NCBI RefSeq assembly: GCF_900115955.1
Contig: NZ_FOYL01000002.1
Coordinates: forward strand, 186,001-250,000
Source: Lentzea waywayandensis
Lineage (GTDB): Bacteria; Actinomycetota; Actinomycetes; Mycobacteriales; Pseudonocardiaceae
Direction of reading: 5' to 3'
Length of the DNA: 64,000 nt
Shown: piece after piece, positions 55,417 to 64,000 of the stretch
Position numbering within the stretch: position 1 is the stretch's first letter
Layout: the number at the start of each line of letters is the position of its first letter
Notes under the pieces: generated by a model
Databases searched by the model: none
Seen by the model: only the letters and a program-made list of their open reading frames with translations
Told to the model about the DNA's origin: nothing
Translations under genes and position numbers: made by a program

Positions 55417-56157
55417 GTGGTCGAGACGCACGACATCGTTCGCCCGCCTGCCGAGCTCAGTGCCGCCCTCGCGGCCATCGGCAGTGCGACGGCCAGCGCC
55501 GAGCTCAGCCGCATGGGCATTCGCAGCGCGTTCATCCGCGGCCCGGTCTCGGTGACCCCCGGCGTGCGCGTGGCCGGCCCGGCGCTGACGCTGCAGTTCC
55601 TGCCGAAGCGGGAGGACCTCTACCCCGTCGACGAGTACGAGGAGCCGGAGAAGCAGCTGCACCGGCACGTCATGTACCACGCCCAGCCCGGCGACATGAT
55701 CGTCGTCGACGCGCGCGGTGACATGAGCAGCGGTGTGTTCGGCGAGATGATGCTGACCTACTTCAAGGGCCGCGGCGGCGCCGGAGTGGTGATCGACGGG
55801 TGCCTGCGCGACATCGGCGAGGCAAAGCAGCTCGGCCTCGGGCTGTGGATCCGGGGCGCCACACCGAACTTCCACGCCCAGACCGACATCGTCCCGGCCG
55901 CCGTCAACGTGCCGGTGGCGTGCGGTGGCACGCTCGTCGTACCGGGCGACATCGTCGTCGCCGACGACGACGGGGCGGTGGTGGTGCCGATCAAGCTCGC
56001 GCCCGCTCTGGTTGCGGTGGCTCAGGAGCACGCGGAATGGGAGGAGTTCTCCCGGATCCGGCTGGCCGAGGGCGGCGACCTGCGGCGGTACTACCCGCTG
56101 TCGGAGGAGGCCCGGCCGGAGTACGAGCGGTGGCGCGCCGAGCAGGGCCGGGCCTAG
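55417..56157 (+). CDS. RraA / HMG-aldolase-like protein
   Basis: 246 residues from a GTG at 55417 (GAGGAG at 8 nt); the longer frame to 55126 crosses a terminator. The fold signature is GGAGVVIDGCLRDIGEAKQL, where DGCLRD contains the Arg-Asp pair that binds metal and pyruvate-enolate in class II HMG/CHA aldolases; RraA proteins lack aldolase activity. The adjacent sugar-acid cluster favours an aldolase or decarboxylase acting on a keto-acid product. The TAG stop forms the edge of the repeat at 56155. Confidence 0.85.
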   Translation: MVETHDIVRPPAELSAALAAIGSATASAELSRMGIRSAFIRGPVSVTPGVRVAGPALTLQFLPKREDLYPVDEYEEPEKQLHRHVMYHAQPGDMIVVDARGDMSSGVFGEMMLTYFKGRGGAGVVIDGCLRDIGEAKQLGLGLWIRGATPNFHAQTDIVPAAVNVPVACGGTLVVPGDIVVADDDGAVVVPIKLAPALVAVAQEHAEWEEFSRIRLAEGGDLRRYYPLSEEARPEYERWRAEQGRA

Positions 56158-56217
56158 TGGTGTGGCCCGGAACGTCGCCAGCGCCGTGCTGAGCGTGAAA
56201 CGCTCTGGGCCACACCG
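56155..56217. repeat. Repeat between convergent genes, copy B
   Basis: TAGTGGTGTGGCCCGGAACG begins at the TAG stop of the aldolase-like gene. GGTGTGGCCC pairs with GGGCCACACC (56207-56216), and TGCTGAGCGTGAA is at 56187-56199. Both end sequence and inner motif are shared with copy A at 37302-37450, in a shorter form. It fills the 60 bp between two stops, so it should act as a bidirectional terminator. Confidence 0.6.
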
Positions 56218-57489
56218 TCAGCTCCACAGCCGGTCGTGGCTCGACTCCGCGTCCCAGTGCGTCGTCTCGGCGAAGAACACCGGATCGCGCGGGTCGAGGT
56301 GGCGTCCCAGCAGTTCCTCGTCGACGTCACCGAACCCCAGTCCTGGCGTGTCCGGCACCGTGATGTGGCCGTTCTGGATCAGTGGCCGCGGTAGGCCGGT
56401 GACGAGGTCGCTCCAGAACTCCACCTCGGCCGCGTGGTGTTCGAGTGCGAGGAAGTTCTCCGTGGCGGCGGCCAGGTGCACGCACGCCATCGTCGCGATC
56501 GGTGACGCCGCCAGGTGCAGCGCCATCGCGATCCCGCGTTCCTGCGCGTAGTCGCCGAGCCGCTTGGTCTCCGCGATCCCGCCCGCCGTCGCCGGGTCGG
56601 GGTGCACGACGCGGATGGCGCCGGCGTCGAGCAGCGGCCGGAAACCCTCGAGCAGGTAGATGTCCTCCCCCGTGCACGTCGGGACGGCGACGGCCGCGGT
56701 GAGCTGACGCCACTGGTCGGTCAGCTGCCACGGGATCAGGTCCTCGATCCACGCCAGTGTGAACGGCTCCAGCGCGCGGCCGATCCGGATGCAGGAGTCG
56801 AGGGCGATGTGGCCGAAGTGGTCGGCGGCCAGCGCGATGTCGTAGCCGACGACGGAGCGAACGGTGTCCACATAGGACGCCAGGTGGTCGACGCCCTTCG
56901 CGGTGACCTGGATGCCGGTGAACGGATGCATCGTCGTCAGGTCCGCGCGGGCACCCGGCGGCGCGATCAGCGCGCCGGGCACGTCCCACAGCAGCTCGAC
57001 GCCCACGTCCATCTTCAGCATCGTGAACCCGCGCCGCCTGCGGTCCAGCAGCCGGGCACCCATCGCGTGCGGGTCCGGCAGCGACGGAGTGTCCGCGTAG
57101 CAACGGATCTCGTCCCGGAACCGGCCGCCGATCAACGCGTAGGCGGGCACCCCGTAGGCCTTGCCGGCGAGGTCCATCAGCGCCATCTCGACGCCGGAGA
57201 CCCCGCCGCCCTGGCGGCCGTGGTGCCCGAACTGCTTGATCTTGCGGAAGATCTTGTCGACGTTGCAGGGGTTCTCGCCGACGAGTCTGCTTTTGAGCAC
57301 GAGCGCGTAGGTGGCGCTGGCCTGGTCGCGCACCTCGCCGTAGCCGGTCAGCCCTTGGTTGGTGTCGATCCTGATGATCGACGACCGGAACGGCACGCCG
57401 GTCAGGTTCGCCACCCGCAGGTCGGTGATGCGCAGCTTGCTCGGCCGGGATGCGGTCGCGACGTACTCCTCCGTAATCGCCGTGTTCAT
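56218..57489 (-). CDS. Mandelate racemase / muconate lactonizing enzyme family protein
   Basis: 423 residues from ATG 57489, overlapping the permease stop by 4 bp. Capping domain, then a TIM barrel with LKMDVG, metal ligands in ADHFGH, EDLIPW, and GEDIYL, and a possible catalytic His in ALHLAASPIA. This is the enolase superfamily of sugar-acid dehydratases and racemases. It is the last gene of a binding-protein / permease / enzyme operon. Confidence 0.9.
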   Translation of the reverse strand: MNTAITEEYVATASRPSKLRITDLRVANLTGVPFRSSIIRIDTNQGLTGYGEVRDQASATYALVLKSRLVGENPCNVDKIFRKIKQFGHHGRQGGGVSGVEMALMDLAGKAYGVPAYALIGGRFRDEIRCYADTPSLPDPHAMGARLLDRRRRGFTMLKMDVGVELLWDVPGALIAPPGARADLTTMHPFTGIQVTAKGVDHLASYVDTVRSVVGYDIALAADHFGHIALDSCIRIGRALEPFTLAWIEDLIPWQLTDQWRQLTAAVAVPTCTGEDIYLLEGFRPLLDAGAIRVVHPDPATAGGIAETKRLGDYAQERGIAMALHLAASPIATMACVHLAAATENFLALEHHAAEVEFWSDLVTGLPRPLIQNGHITVPDTPGLGFGDVDEELLGRHLDPRDPVFFAETTHWDAESSHDRLWS

Positions 57490-59495
57490 CCCTTCACGGC
57501 CCCCGCGGTGAGGCCCTCGGTCAGGAACCGTTGCCCGAACGCGTACATGGTCACGACCGGGATGCTGATCAGCAGCGAGGCCGCGGCCAGCTGTCCCTGC
57601 GGCACGACGTCGCCGAAGATCATCGACTGCATGCCGACGGGCAGCGTCTTGTAGTCGTCCTTGGTGATGAACACGAAGGCGAACAGGAACTCGTTCCACG
57701 CGTTGGTGAGCGTGAACAGCGCGACCGCGAGCAGCCCCGGTTTGGCCAGCGGCAGCACGATCCGGATGAACGCCCCGAACCGCGTGCAGCCGTCGACCAG
57801 CGCGGCCTCCTCGAGGTCGGCCGGGATCGACTTGAAGTAGCCGACGAGCAGCCACGTCGCGAACGGCAGGGTGAACGTGGGGTAGGCCAGCACCAGCGAC
57901 CACAACGAGTCGTTGAGCCCGATCCCGCTCATCATCTGGTACAGCGGGATGAACAGCAGCCCGCCCGGCATCACGTAGGTGAGCAGGATCGTCACCGTGA
58001 AGCTCTCCGAACCCCGGAACTTCAGCCGTGCCAACGCGTAGCCGGCCAGTGCCGCGCAGACCAGGGCGATCACGGTGGACGCCAGCGACACCAGGATCGT
58101 GTTGACGTACCAGGTGCCGAACGCCCTGCCCGTGAACAGGTTGGTGAACTGCTCGGTGCTCCACGGGGTCGGCCAGAGGTCGTCGGTGCGCGCGACGATC
58201 TGGTTGTCGGACTTGAAGGCCGTGACCGTCATCCAGTAGAGCGGGGCGAGCACGAAGCCCAGCAGACCCAGGAGCGCGATCCCGCTGCCGGCGCCGCCGA
58301 CCACGCGTGCGGCCAGCCGGTTGCCCCGCGCGGCGAGCACGGAGACGACCCGTCCGACGGCGGCCGCGAGCACCACGAACACACCCAGCACGAGCGCGGC
58401 CTTCCACACGATGTGCGGCGACGCCCAGACCAGGATGAGCGTGGAGACCACGACGATCACCCACGGCAGCGCCCTGCGCTGGGCGGGAGTCAGCCGCCTG
58501 CGCCCCAGGTCGCCCGCACCCGGCAGGTCGCTGCGCCGCATCATCCGCACGAGGATCACCACGAGGATGCCGATGATCGGCAGCATCACCAGCGTGACCG
58601 CGGCGCCCGCGCCCAGCTGCAGCTGCTGGATGGCCTTCGAGTACGCCACCATCACGTACGGGGCGGTGGCGTCCCCCGGCCCGCCCTGGGTCATCAGCCA
58701 GATCAGGTCGAAGTTGTTGAACGTCCAGATCGACGACAGCAACACCGTCACGATCATGATGTGGCGCAGGCCCGGCAGCGTGATGTGCACGAAGCGCTGC
58801 CACGGCGAAGCGCCGTCCACCACCGCCGCCTCGTAGAGACCGCCGTCGATGGCCTTGAGCCCGGCGAGGAACGTCACCGTGAAGAACGGGATGCCCTTCC
58901 AGACGTTGACCAGGATGACCGACGGCATCGCGAGCGCGGGGTCGGACAGCCACTCCGCGGGCCAGGAGTCGACGAGCCCGATCGCGGCGAGGGCCGGCCC
59001 GATCCCCGAGTCGGTGAGCAGGACGTTGACGCTGCCGAAGATCGGGTCGAACAACGACCGCCAGGTGAAGGCCGTGACGACCGTCGGCACCACCCACGGC
59101 AGCAGGATCACCCCGGCGATGATCGCCCGGCCGCGGCGCATGTGGTGCAGCATCAACGCCGCGATGAGGCCGAGCGTCACCTTGAAGATCTCGGCGTACG
59201 CGGTGAAGACGAACGAGTTGAGCACACCCTTGTGGAACAAGGAGTCGCCGATGAGGGCGGTGTAGTTGTCCAGCCCGACGAAGACCGTCTCCGCGCCGTG
59301 CCGTTCCGTGGTGCTGGTGAGGACCGAACTGACGATCGGGAACAGGATCAGACCCGCGACCAGCACCAGCGTCGGCCCGATGAACACGGCGGCGAGGCGC
59401 CAGTCGCGCCCCAGCAGCCGTTGCGACGTGCTGAGCGAGGGCGACGCGCCCGGCGCCGGACGAACCGGCGCCGGCCGCTCACGCAGGACTGTCAC
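57486..59495 (-). CDS. Fused two-domain ABC sugar permease (MalF-MalG-like)
   Basis: 669 residues from a GTG overlapping the binding-protein stop. The sequence is two carbohydrate permeases in one chain: the first (about 30-320) has the EAA motif at residue 222 (EAAVVDGASPWQRF), and the second (about 405-669) has its own at residue 563 (EAALVDGCTRFGAF), preceded by a linker with two extra hydrophobic helices. Such subunits are nearly always separate genes. The frame is open throughout. No ATPase gene is adjacent, as in actinomycete systems that share MsiK. Confidence 0.9.
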   Translation of the reverse strand: MTVLRERPAPVRPAPGASPSLSTSQRLLGRDWRLAAVFIGPTLVLVAGLILFPIVSSVLTSTTERHGAETVFVGLDNYTALIGDSLFHKGVLNSFVFTAYAEIFKVTLGLIAALMLHHMRRGRAIIAGVILLPWVVPTVVTAFTWRSLFDPIFGSVNVLLTDSGIGPALAAIGLVDSWPAEWLSDPALAMPSVILVNVWKGIPFFTVTFLAGLKAIDGGLYEAAVVDGASPWQRFVHITLPGLRHIMIVTVLLSSIWTFNNFDLIWLMTQGGPGDATAPYVMVAYSKAIQQLQLGAGAAVTLVMLPIIGILVVILVRMMRRSDLPGAGDLGRRRLTPAQRRALPWVIVVVSTLILVWASPHIVWKAALVLGVFVVLAAAVGRVVSVLAARGNRLAARVVGGAGSGIALLGLLGFVLAPLYWMTVTAFKSDNQIVARTDDLWPTPWSTEQFTNLFTGRAFGTWYVNTILVSLASTVIALVCAALAGYALARLKFRGSESFTVTILLTYVMPGGLLFIPLYQMMSGIGLNDSLWSLVLAYPTFTLPFATWLLVGYFKSIPADLEEAALVDGCTRFGAFIRIVLPLAKPGLLAVALFTLTNAWNEFLFAFVFITKDDYKTLPVGMQSMIFGDVVPQGQLAAASLLISIPVVTMYAFGQRFLTEGLTAGAVKG

Positions 59496-60916
59496 TGCTT
59501 GTAGCCCTGCTGCTCGAAGATCTGGACGATCCGGGCGTGGGTCGCGGCGACGGCGTCGGCCGGCCGGGTGCCCTGGATGACCGACTGCATCATGTCGGTG
59601 AGCAGGTAGGCGGCGGTGGCGGCCTGCTCACCAGGGCTCGGGGCCTGGGGGAACTCGAAGCCCGTCTTCGTGGCCACCGGCAGCGGCGTGCGGGTCTGCT
59701 CCCGCAGCGCGGGGAAGGCCGGGTCACCGCTGGTGTAGTACGGGTCGGAGTCCCACACCTTGTCCCACGAGGGGTTGACCAGGCACGGGGCTCCCTTCGC
59801 GACACCGAGCAGCGCGGTCCCGCTGACCATGTACTTCGCCACCAGCTTGGCGAGATCGGGGTTCTTCGCCCCCTTGAACACGACGAACGAGTTGGACTCG
59901 CCGAACGCGAGCGGCTTGTCGATCGCCGGTCCGGTGGCGCCGTTGAACGGGTGGGTGTTGGCGTAGACCGGGTTGTTCTTGGTCTTGGAGTCGGCGTAGA
60001 CGCTGAACTGGTTGAGCGTGAGCCCCAGGATCTGGGCCAGCCAGTTCTCGTTGTTGCTCGAGTCGGTCCAGCTGCCGATCCCCGGCGGCAGCATCGGCGT
60101 GTACTTCGGGTTCGTGTAGATGTCGCCGATGAACGTGACGGCGGCGACGGTCTCCGGCGAGTTGAACACCACCTTCGTGCCGGTGTTGTCCGCGATGGCC
60201 CCGCCGTAGGTGTTGACGACGTTCGCGATGAAGCCGTTGGCGTCGCCGGAGCGGTTCACCGTGAGACCCCAGCCGTAGCGCCGCTTCGCCGGGTCGGAGA
60301 CCGCCAACGCGTTGTCGCGCAACTCTTCCCACGTGTAGTGGGGCTTGAGCGCGAGCCCCTTCTCCTGGTACCAGTCCTTGCGCAGGTACATCGCGGACGC
60401 GATGAAGTGGTAAGGGATCGCGAACCAGCGCCCGCCGAACACGCAGTAGGTGCTCGCCTCCGTCGCGGGCTCCCCGTAGAGCTTGCGCATCTCGTCGACC
60501 ACGTCGGTGACGTCGGTGAGGGCGCCGAGGTTGTGGAGCTGGCCGACGAACCGCCGATCGCTCACGAAGGCGAAATCGCGGCTGGTGCCCGCTTTCACCT
60601 CGGCGTCCATCTTCGCGACCATGTCCCCCGCGTCGCCGGAGACCAGGTCGTTGCGGACCGTCGTCCCGGTGGCCTGTGCGAACACCTGCAGCGACTTGTC
60701 CAGTGCCTGGTTGGCGGCCTCCGAGTAGAGCTTCTGCGAGAGCATCCCCACCGACCCGCCGCGCAGCGAGGCCGCCTGGTCGAGCAACGCCTGGGGCACT
60801 TGGACGTCGACCTGCGGAGTGGGTGCGGGACCACCCCCGCACCCGGCGAGACCGAGCACTCCCAGCGCGCTCACCCCAAGGAAGGTGCGCCTCGACAAGT
60901 CCGTTTTCTCTTCCAT
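59492..60916 (-). CDS. ABC-transporter sugar-binding lipoprotein (Tat substrate)
   Basis: 474 residues from ATG 60916 (GGAG at 5 nt); a GTG at 60922 is too close to the ribosome site. The signal has a twin-arginine SRRTFLG and a LAGC lipobox with Cys26. The remainder is a family 1 solute-binding protein with GRWFAIPYHF. It should deliver a sugar or sugar acid to the fused permease. Confidence 0.93.
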   Translation of the reverse strand: MEEKTDLSRRTFLGVSALGVLGLAGCGGGPAPTPQVDVQVPQALLDQAASLRGGSVGMLSQKLYSEAANQALDKSLQVFAQATGTTVRNDLVSGDAGDMVAKMDAEVKAGTSRDFAFVSDRRFVGQLHNLGALTDVTDVVDEMRKLYGEPATEASTYCVFGGRWFAIPYHFIASAMYLRKDWYQEKGLALKPHYTWEELRDNALAVSDPAKRRYGWGLTVNRSGDANGFIANVVNTYGGAIADNTGTKVVFNSPETVAAVTFIGDIYTNPKYTPMLPPGIGSWTDSSNNENWLAQILGLTLNQFSVYADSKTKNNPVYANTHPFNGATGPAIDKPLAFGESNSFVVFKGAKNPDLAKLVAKYMVSGTALLGVAKGAPCLVNPSWDKVWDSDPYYTSGDPAFPALREQTRTPLPVATKTGFEFPQAPSPGEQAATAAYLLTDMMQSVIQGTRPADAVAATHARIVQIFEQQGYKQ

Positions 60917-61070
60917 GACCACTCCTCTCGCGTCCGGCCGAGCGGACGCGTACCGACGGGGCGACGTTGCAACCGGCGGGACAGCGAGGCGAGTGCCGCG
61001 CTGCCGGGTCGTTCATGAGGCGAGGAACACCGAACTGGTGATGCGGAAGGCTTTCGTGCGGTGCGGTGCG

Positions 61071-61814
61071 CTAGCGCCGCCGGGCGGCGCGCTTCGTCTG
61101 CTGCTCCTTTTCCGCGAGGAGCGTGGAGTTGTTGGCCAGGTGCTTGCGCATCGCCGCGCGGGCACCTGACGGGTCACGCGCCACGAGCGCCTCGTAGATC
61201 TCCGTGTGGTCGGCGGTGGCCTTGCGCAGCGCGGCCGGTGCCTCGTTGGTGATGCGCCGGCTTGCCGTGCCGAGCCAGCGGGCGGAGTACATGATCCGGT
61301 CGAGGATGCGGTTGTCGGCCGCCCGGCAGATCTCCATGTGGAACTCGTGGTCGACCTCGAGGTAGGCGTTGGGATCCCCCTCGAGCGCCGCCATGCGGTC
61401 GAGCCCCTCCCTGAGCCGGGCCAGCGTCTCGTCGGTGACACTTGCCGCTGCCATCGCGGCGAGTTCCGGCTCGAGCAGCACGCGCATCTGGTGCAGCTCC
61501 TGCAGCAGTTCGCCGACGATCTCCGTGGGCAGCCACTCGATCAGCAAAGGGCTCAGGTAGTCCCACTCCGCGCAGGGGCGCACCGTGACGCGGCGGCCCT
61601 GCGCGACGTCGACGATGTCGAGCGAGGCGAGGATCTTGAGCGTCTCCCGCGCCACCACGCGGGACACCCCGAACTCCCGGGAGATCTCGAGCTCCGACGG
61701 GGCCCGGCCGTCCTCGATCTCGCCGCTGACGATGCGCCGGGTCAGGTGTGCCGCCACCTGCACCGGGAGAGTCCGGACCTTGACAGCGTCCGAAGACTCT
61801 TGTCCCCTTTGCAT
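61071..61814 (-). CDS. GntR-family (FadR subfamily) regulator
   Basis: 247 residues from ATG 61814. Winged HTH (about 15-80, SELEISREFGVSRVVARETL) and a FCD ligand domain with the metal-binding pattern DHEFHMEICRAADN and a later DHTEIYEAL. It lies upstream of the binding-protein operon and divergent from the second enolase gene, so it probably controls both with a sugar acid as effector. Confidence 0.92.
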   Translation of the reverse strand: MQRGQESSDAVKVRTLPVQVAAHLTRRIVSGEIEDGRAPSELEISREFGVSRVVARETLKILASLDIVDVAQGRRVTVRPCAEWDYLSPLLIEWLPTEIVGELLQELHQMRVLLEPELAAMAAASVTDETLARLREGLDRMAALEGDPNAYLEVDHEFHMEICRAADNRILDRIMYSARWLGTASRRITNEAPAALRKATADHTEIYEALVARDPSGARAAMRKHLANNSTLLAEKEQQTKRAARRR

Positions 61815-61824
61815 GTCATCAGCT

Positions 61825-61844
61825 TATAGGACAAGTTGGACATC
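61825..61844. promoter_or_regulatory. Possible GntR operator
   Basis: TATAGGACAAGTTGGACATC contains two direct 9-bp half-units, ATAGGACAA and GTTGGACAT, 11-30 bp upstream of the GntR ATG. The placement fits autoregulation and control of the divergent gene at 61889. The sequence is not a clear palindrome. Confidence 0.35.
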
Positions 61845-61888
61845 GCGACAGAGTCCGTTCCTCTGCACTACCCAGCGGCGGGAGAGCA

Positions 61889-63046
61889 ATGCGGATCGTC
61901 AACGTCACGACGGCGGTGGTGGACTACCACGGCCAGGCCACGCTGGTCCGGATCGACACCGACGAGGGCCTCAGCGGGTTCGGCGAGGCCAATCCCGATG
62001 CCGGCGCGGGTGCCGTCGTCGGAATGATCGACCACCTGACGCCCCTCCTGATCGGCGAGGACCCGCGCAACGTCGAGCGGTGCTGGGAGAAGCTGCGCCG
62101 CGGCAAGGTCTTCGCCGGCCCCCAGGGCGGGGTGTTCGTGATCGCCCTGTCCGGCATCGAGCTCGCGCTGTGGGACCTCGCGGGCAAGGCGGCGGGTCAG
62201 CCGGTCTACCGGATGCTCGGCGGGAAGTTCCGCGACCGGATCCGCCTCTACGCCGACTGCGGCGACGGCGACGACCCGGCGGGCTCGGTCGCCGGGTGCG
62301 TCGACCGGGCCCAGCGGATGGTCGCGGAAGGCTTCACCGCCATCAAGTTCGACATCGACGACCTCCACCACCCCGCCAAGTTCGACGCCTTCAACCACAC
62401 GATCAACAACGCCGAGCTGCGCTCGATGGTCGAGCGCGTGGCGGCCGTGCGGGAGGCGATCGGACCGGACGTCGATCTGGCCATCGACCTGCACGCCCGC
62501 TACGACGTGCCGAGCGCCTGCCGGATCTCGTGGGAGCTCGAACCGTTCCGCCTGATGTGGCTCGAGGAACCGCTGCCGGCGGAGAACGTAGACGCGCTGG
62601 CGCGGGTGCGCGCGCAGACCCGCACGCCGATCTGCGCGGGCGAGAACCTCTACCTGCGGTGGGGGTTCCGCGACCTGCTCGAACGCGGCGCCGTGGACGT
62701 CATCGAGCCGGACGTGCCGAAGTGCGGTGGCCTCGCCGAAGCCAAGAAGATCGCCAACCTCGCGGAGCTGCACTACATCCCGTTCGCACCGCACCTGGTG
62801 TCGACGCCGCTGGGCACGATGGCCACGTCGCACCTGTGCGGAGCCATCCCCAACTTCCTCGTCCAGGAGTGGCACGCCCTCGATGAGCGCGCGGTGTGGG
62901 ACAGCTACGTCCACGCCCCCGACGGGAGCGGCTCGATCGTGAAGGACGGCTACATCACGCTGCCCGACACCCCCGGCATCGGCGTGGAGCTCGACATGGA
63001 CGGCGTGCGGGCACACGCCGTCGCGGGCTACGGGGTTTTCGAGTAG
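61889..63046 (+). CDS. Mandelate racemase / muconate lactonizing enzyme family protein
   Basis: 385 residues, ribosome site GGGAGAG. Barrel motifs AIKFDID, AIDLHARYD, WLEEPLPAEN, and AGENLYLRWG, with His in FAPHLVSTPLGTMA. It is shorter than, and not obviously a recent copy of, the enzyme at 56218. The HxD-type site resembles sugar-acid dehydratases. Divergent from GntR and followed by a terminator. Confidence 0.92.
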   Translation: MRIVNVTTAVVDYHGQATLVRIDTDEGLSGFGEANPDAGAGAVVGMIDHLTPLLIGEDPRNVERCWEKLRRGKVFAGPQGGVFVIALSGIELALWDLAGKAAGQPVYRMLGGKFRDRIRLYADCGDGDDPAGSVAGCVDRAQRMVAEGFTAIKFDIDDLHHPAKFDAFNHTINNAELRSMVERVAAVREAIGPDVDLAIDLHARYDVPSACRISWELEPFRLMWLEEPLPAENVDALARVRAQTRTPICAGENLYLRWGFRDLLERGAVDVIEPDVPKCGGLAEAKKIANLAELHYIPFAPHLVSTPLGTMATSHLCGAIPNFLVQEWHALDERAVWDSYVHAPDGSGSIVKDGYITLPDTPGIGVELDMDGVRAHAVAGYGVFE

Positions 63047-63063
63047 CGGAGCCGATCACCCGG

Positions 63064-63088
63064 CCGGGGCGCGTGGTGCGCGCCCCGG
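63064..63088 (+). terminator. Terminator hairpin
   Basis: CCGGGGCGCG (63064-63073) pairs perfectly with CGCGCCCCGG (63079-63088) around the loop TGGTG, 17 bp after the enolase-family stop codon. Confidence 0.85.
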
Positions 63089-63264
63089 CACCCTCCACCT
63101 GGACAGGCACCCGAAGTTAGGCACGTTGTGCCGATGCCCCGCGCCCGCGGCCGATCGAGGATCAAGCCGCGGAACGCATCCCCTCGCCATGCCTGGGCGA
63201 CGTGACGGTCCTGCGTTTCCGCGGCTTTCCGACGAACGTCGCGCACAGGAAGTGGGATCAACGC

Positions 63265-63948
63265 ATGTCCACAGCAGTCGTGTCACGGACCGTCAGCAGG
63301 CGCTGGTGGTGGTTCGGGTGGGGGCTCGTCGCCGCGCTGGCGCTGGTCACCGCCGGCATCTTCGTACCGCCCTACCTGGCCGGAGGCACGACCGTGCCGG
63401 GACTCGACCGGGTCACGCCGGGGTACTACACGAGCCTGGTGATCCACGCCGTGCCCGCCGGCATCGCGCTGATCACCGGTCCGTGGCAGTTCGTGCCGAA
63501 GTTCAGGAACCGCTACCCGCGGCTGCACCGGGTGACCGGGCGGGTCTACCTGATCTCGGTCGTCGCCGCCTCGCTCGCCGCGGTCTACTCGTCCGCGGTC
63601 ACGAAGAGCGGGTTCGCGTTGCAGGTCGTCTTCTTCGTGCTGATCGTCGCGTGGCTGTACACCGCCGCGAAGGCCTACCGCACGATCCGCCGGGGCGAGG
63701 TGCAGCTGCACCGGATCTGGATGATCCGCAACTACACCCTGACGTTCGCCGCCGTGACCCTGCGGCTCTACCAGTTGCCGCTCCTCGCGTTGATGAACTC
63801 GGTCACCTGGCTCGAGTACCGGGAGGTCTACACCGTGAGCGCGTGGCTGTCGCTGCTCGGCAACGTGCTCGTGTCCGAGTACTTCATCATCCAGCGCTTC
63901 CTGGCGCCGCTCGGCAAGCGGGAGAAGGTACCGGCTCACAGCGGATGA
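63265..63948 (+). CDS. DUF2306 membrane protein
   Basis: 227 residues from ATG 63265 (GGGA at 7 nt); the longer frame to 63202 has no family match. About six hydrophobic segments; the run HRVTGRVYL and VQLHRIWMIRNY, with conserved His and Arg, mark the DUF2306 family of uncharacterised integral membrane proteins possibly related to cytochrome b561-like helices. Function unknown. Confidence 0.85.
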   Translation: MSTAVVSRTVSRRWWWFGWGLVAALALVTAGIFVPPYLAGGTTVPGLDRVTPGYYTSLVIHAVPAGIALITGPWQFVPKFRNRYPRLHRVTGRVYLISVVAASLAAVYSSAVTKSGFALQVVFFVLIVAWLYTAAKAYRTIRRGEVQLHRIWMIRNYTLTFAAVTLRLYQLPLLALMNSVTWLEYREVYTVSAWLSLLGNVLVSEYFIIQRFLAPLGKREKVPAHSG

Positions 63949-63964
63949 GGTCCCGACCGCGAGA

Positions 63965-64000
63965 ATGAGCGCCATGGCCAGCCTCGCCGCCGAAGCGATG
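63965..64000 (+). CDS. First codons of a gene running off the window
   Basis: ATG 63965 opens a frame (MSAMASLAAEAM) that is not interrupted before the right edge. Only 12 codons are visible and the ribosome site is weak, so a start at the second ATG is equally possible. Confidence 0.35.
   Translation, partial: MSAMASLAAEAM

Overview
The window is high-GC DNA (roughly 70 percent, with many GTG and TTG starts and GC-saturated third codon positions). Gene content points to a filamentous actinomycete, most likely a Pseudonocardiales member of the Lentzea / Saccharothrix type. This is inferred from gene families (SARP and LAL regulators, MmyB-like XRE, DrrAB-type exporters, Tat lipoproteins), not from a marker gene. 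No rRNA, tRNA, CRISPR, phage or replication gene was seen.

Layout. 1-9.5 kb: an M48 membrane protease cut by the left edge, a nuclease-like lipoprotein, a secreted CE1 esterase with a CBM2, an AraC-SDR pair, an HTH / membrane-segment / glycosidase-fold fusion that has lost both catalytic glutamates, and two secreted or anchored proteins. 9.5-24 kb is a long minus-strand accessory stretch: an alpha/beta hydrolase, two coupled LAL regulators (one lacks its P-loop), decayed TetR and methyltransferase remnants, a 111-bp MITE-like element, a P450 / hydrolase / DrrAB-like operon, an AfsR/SARP-type regulator, a DUF4097 protein and two unknown small proteins. Three SARP-like heptamer arrays link the P450 operon, the DUF4097 gene and the SARP gene itself.

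24-45 kb is dominated by cation homeostasis: a complete kdpFABCDE operon with an extra 27-aa membrane ORF in front, a divergent KimA-like potassium transporter, a CPA1 antiporter preceded by a small membrane ORF, a PhoU-like protein, a second APC transporter and CorA. Four promoters here carry similar 11-bp tandem repeats that look like one response-regulator (candidate KdpE) site. Between them sit a TetR-controlled hydrolase / MDR / SDR operon with duplicated operators, and a tandem SDR pair of which the first copy is degenerate.

45-64 kb: an MmyB-like regulator divergent from an MBL hydrolase and a carboxylesterase, a secreted TAP-like peptidase, a MacB/FtsX-type ABC system divergent from a NarL-type two-component system, a small secreted protein, and a sugar-acid cluster (RraA/HMG-aldolase-like protein, two enolase-superfamily enzymes, a binding protein, a fused MalF-MalG-like permease, a GntR regulator). 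A DUF2306 membrane protein and the first codons of another gene close the window. A repeat family (TAGTGGTGTGGCCCGGAA-type ends) lies between convergent genes at 37.3-37.4 and 56.2 kb.
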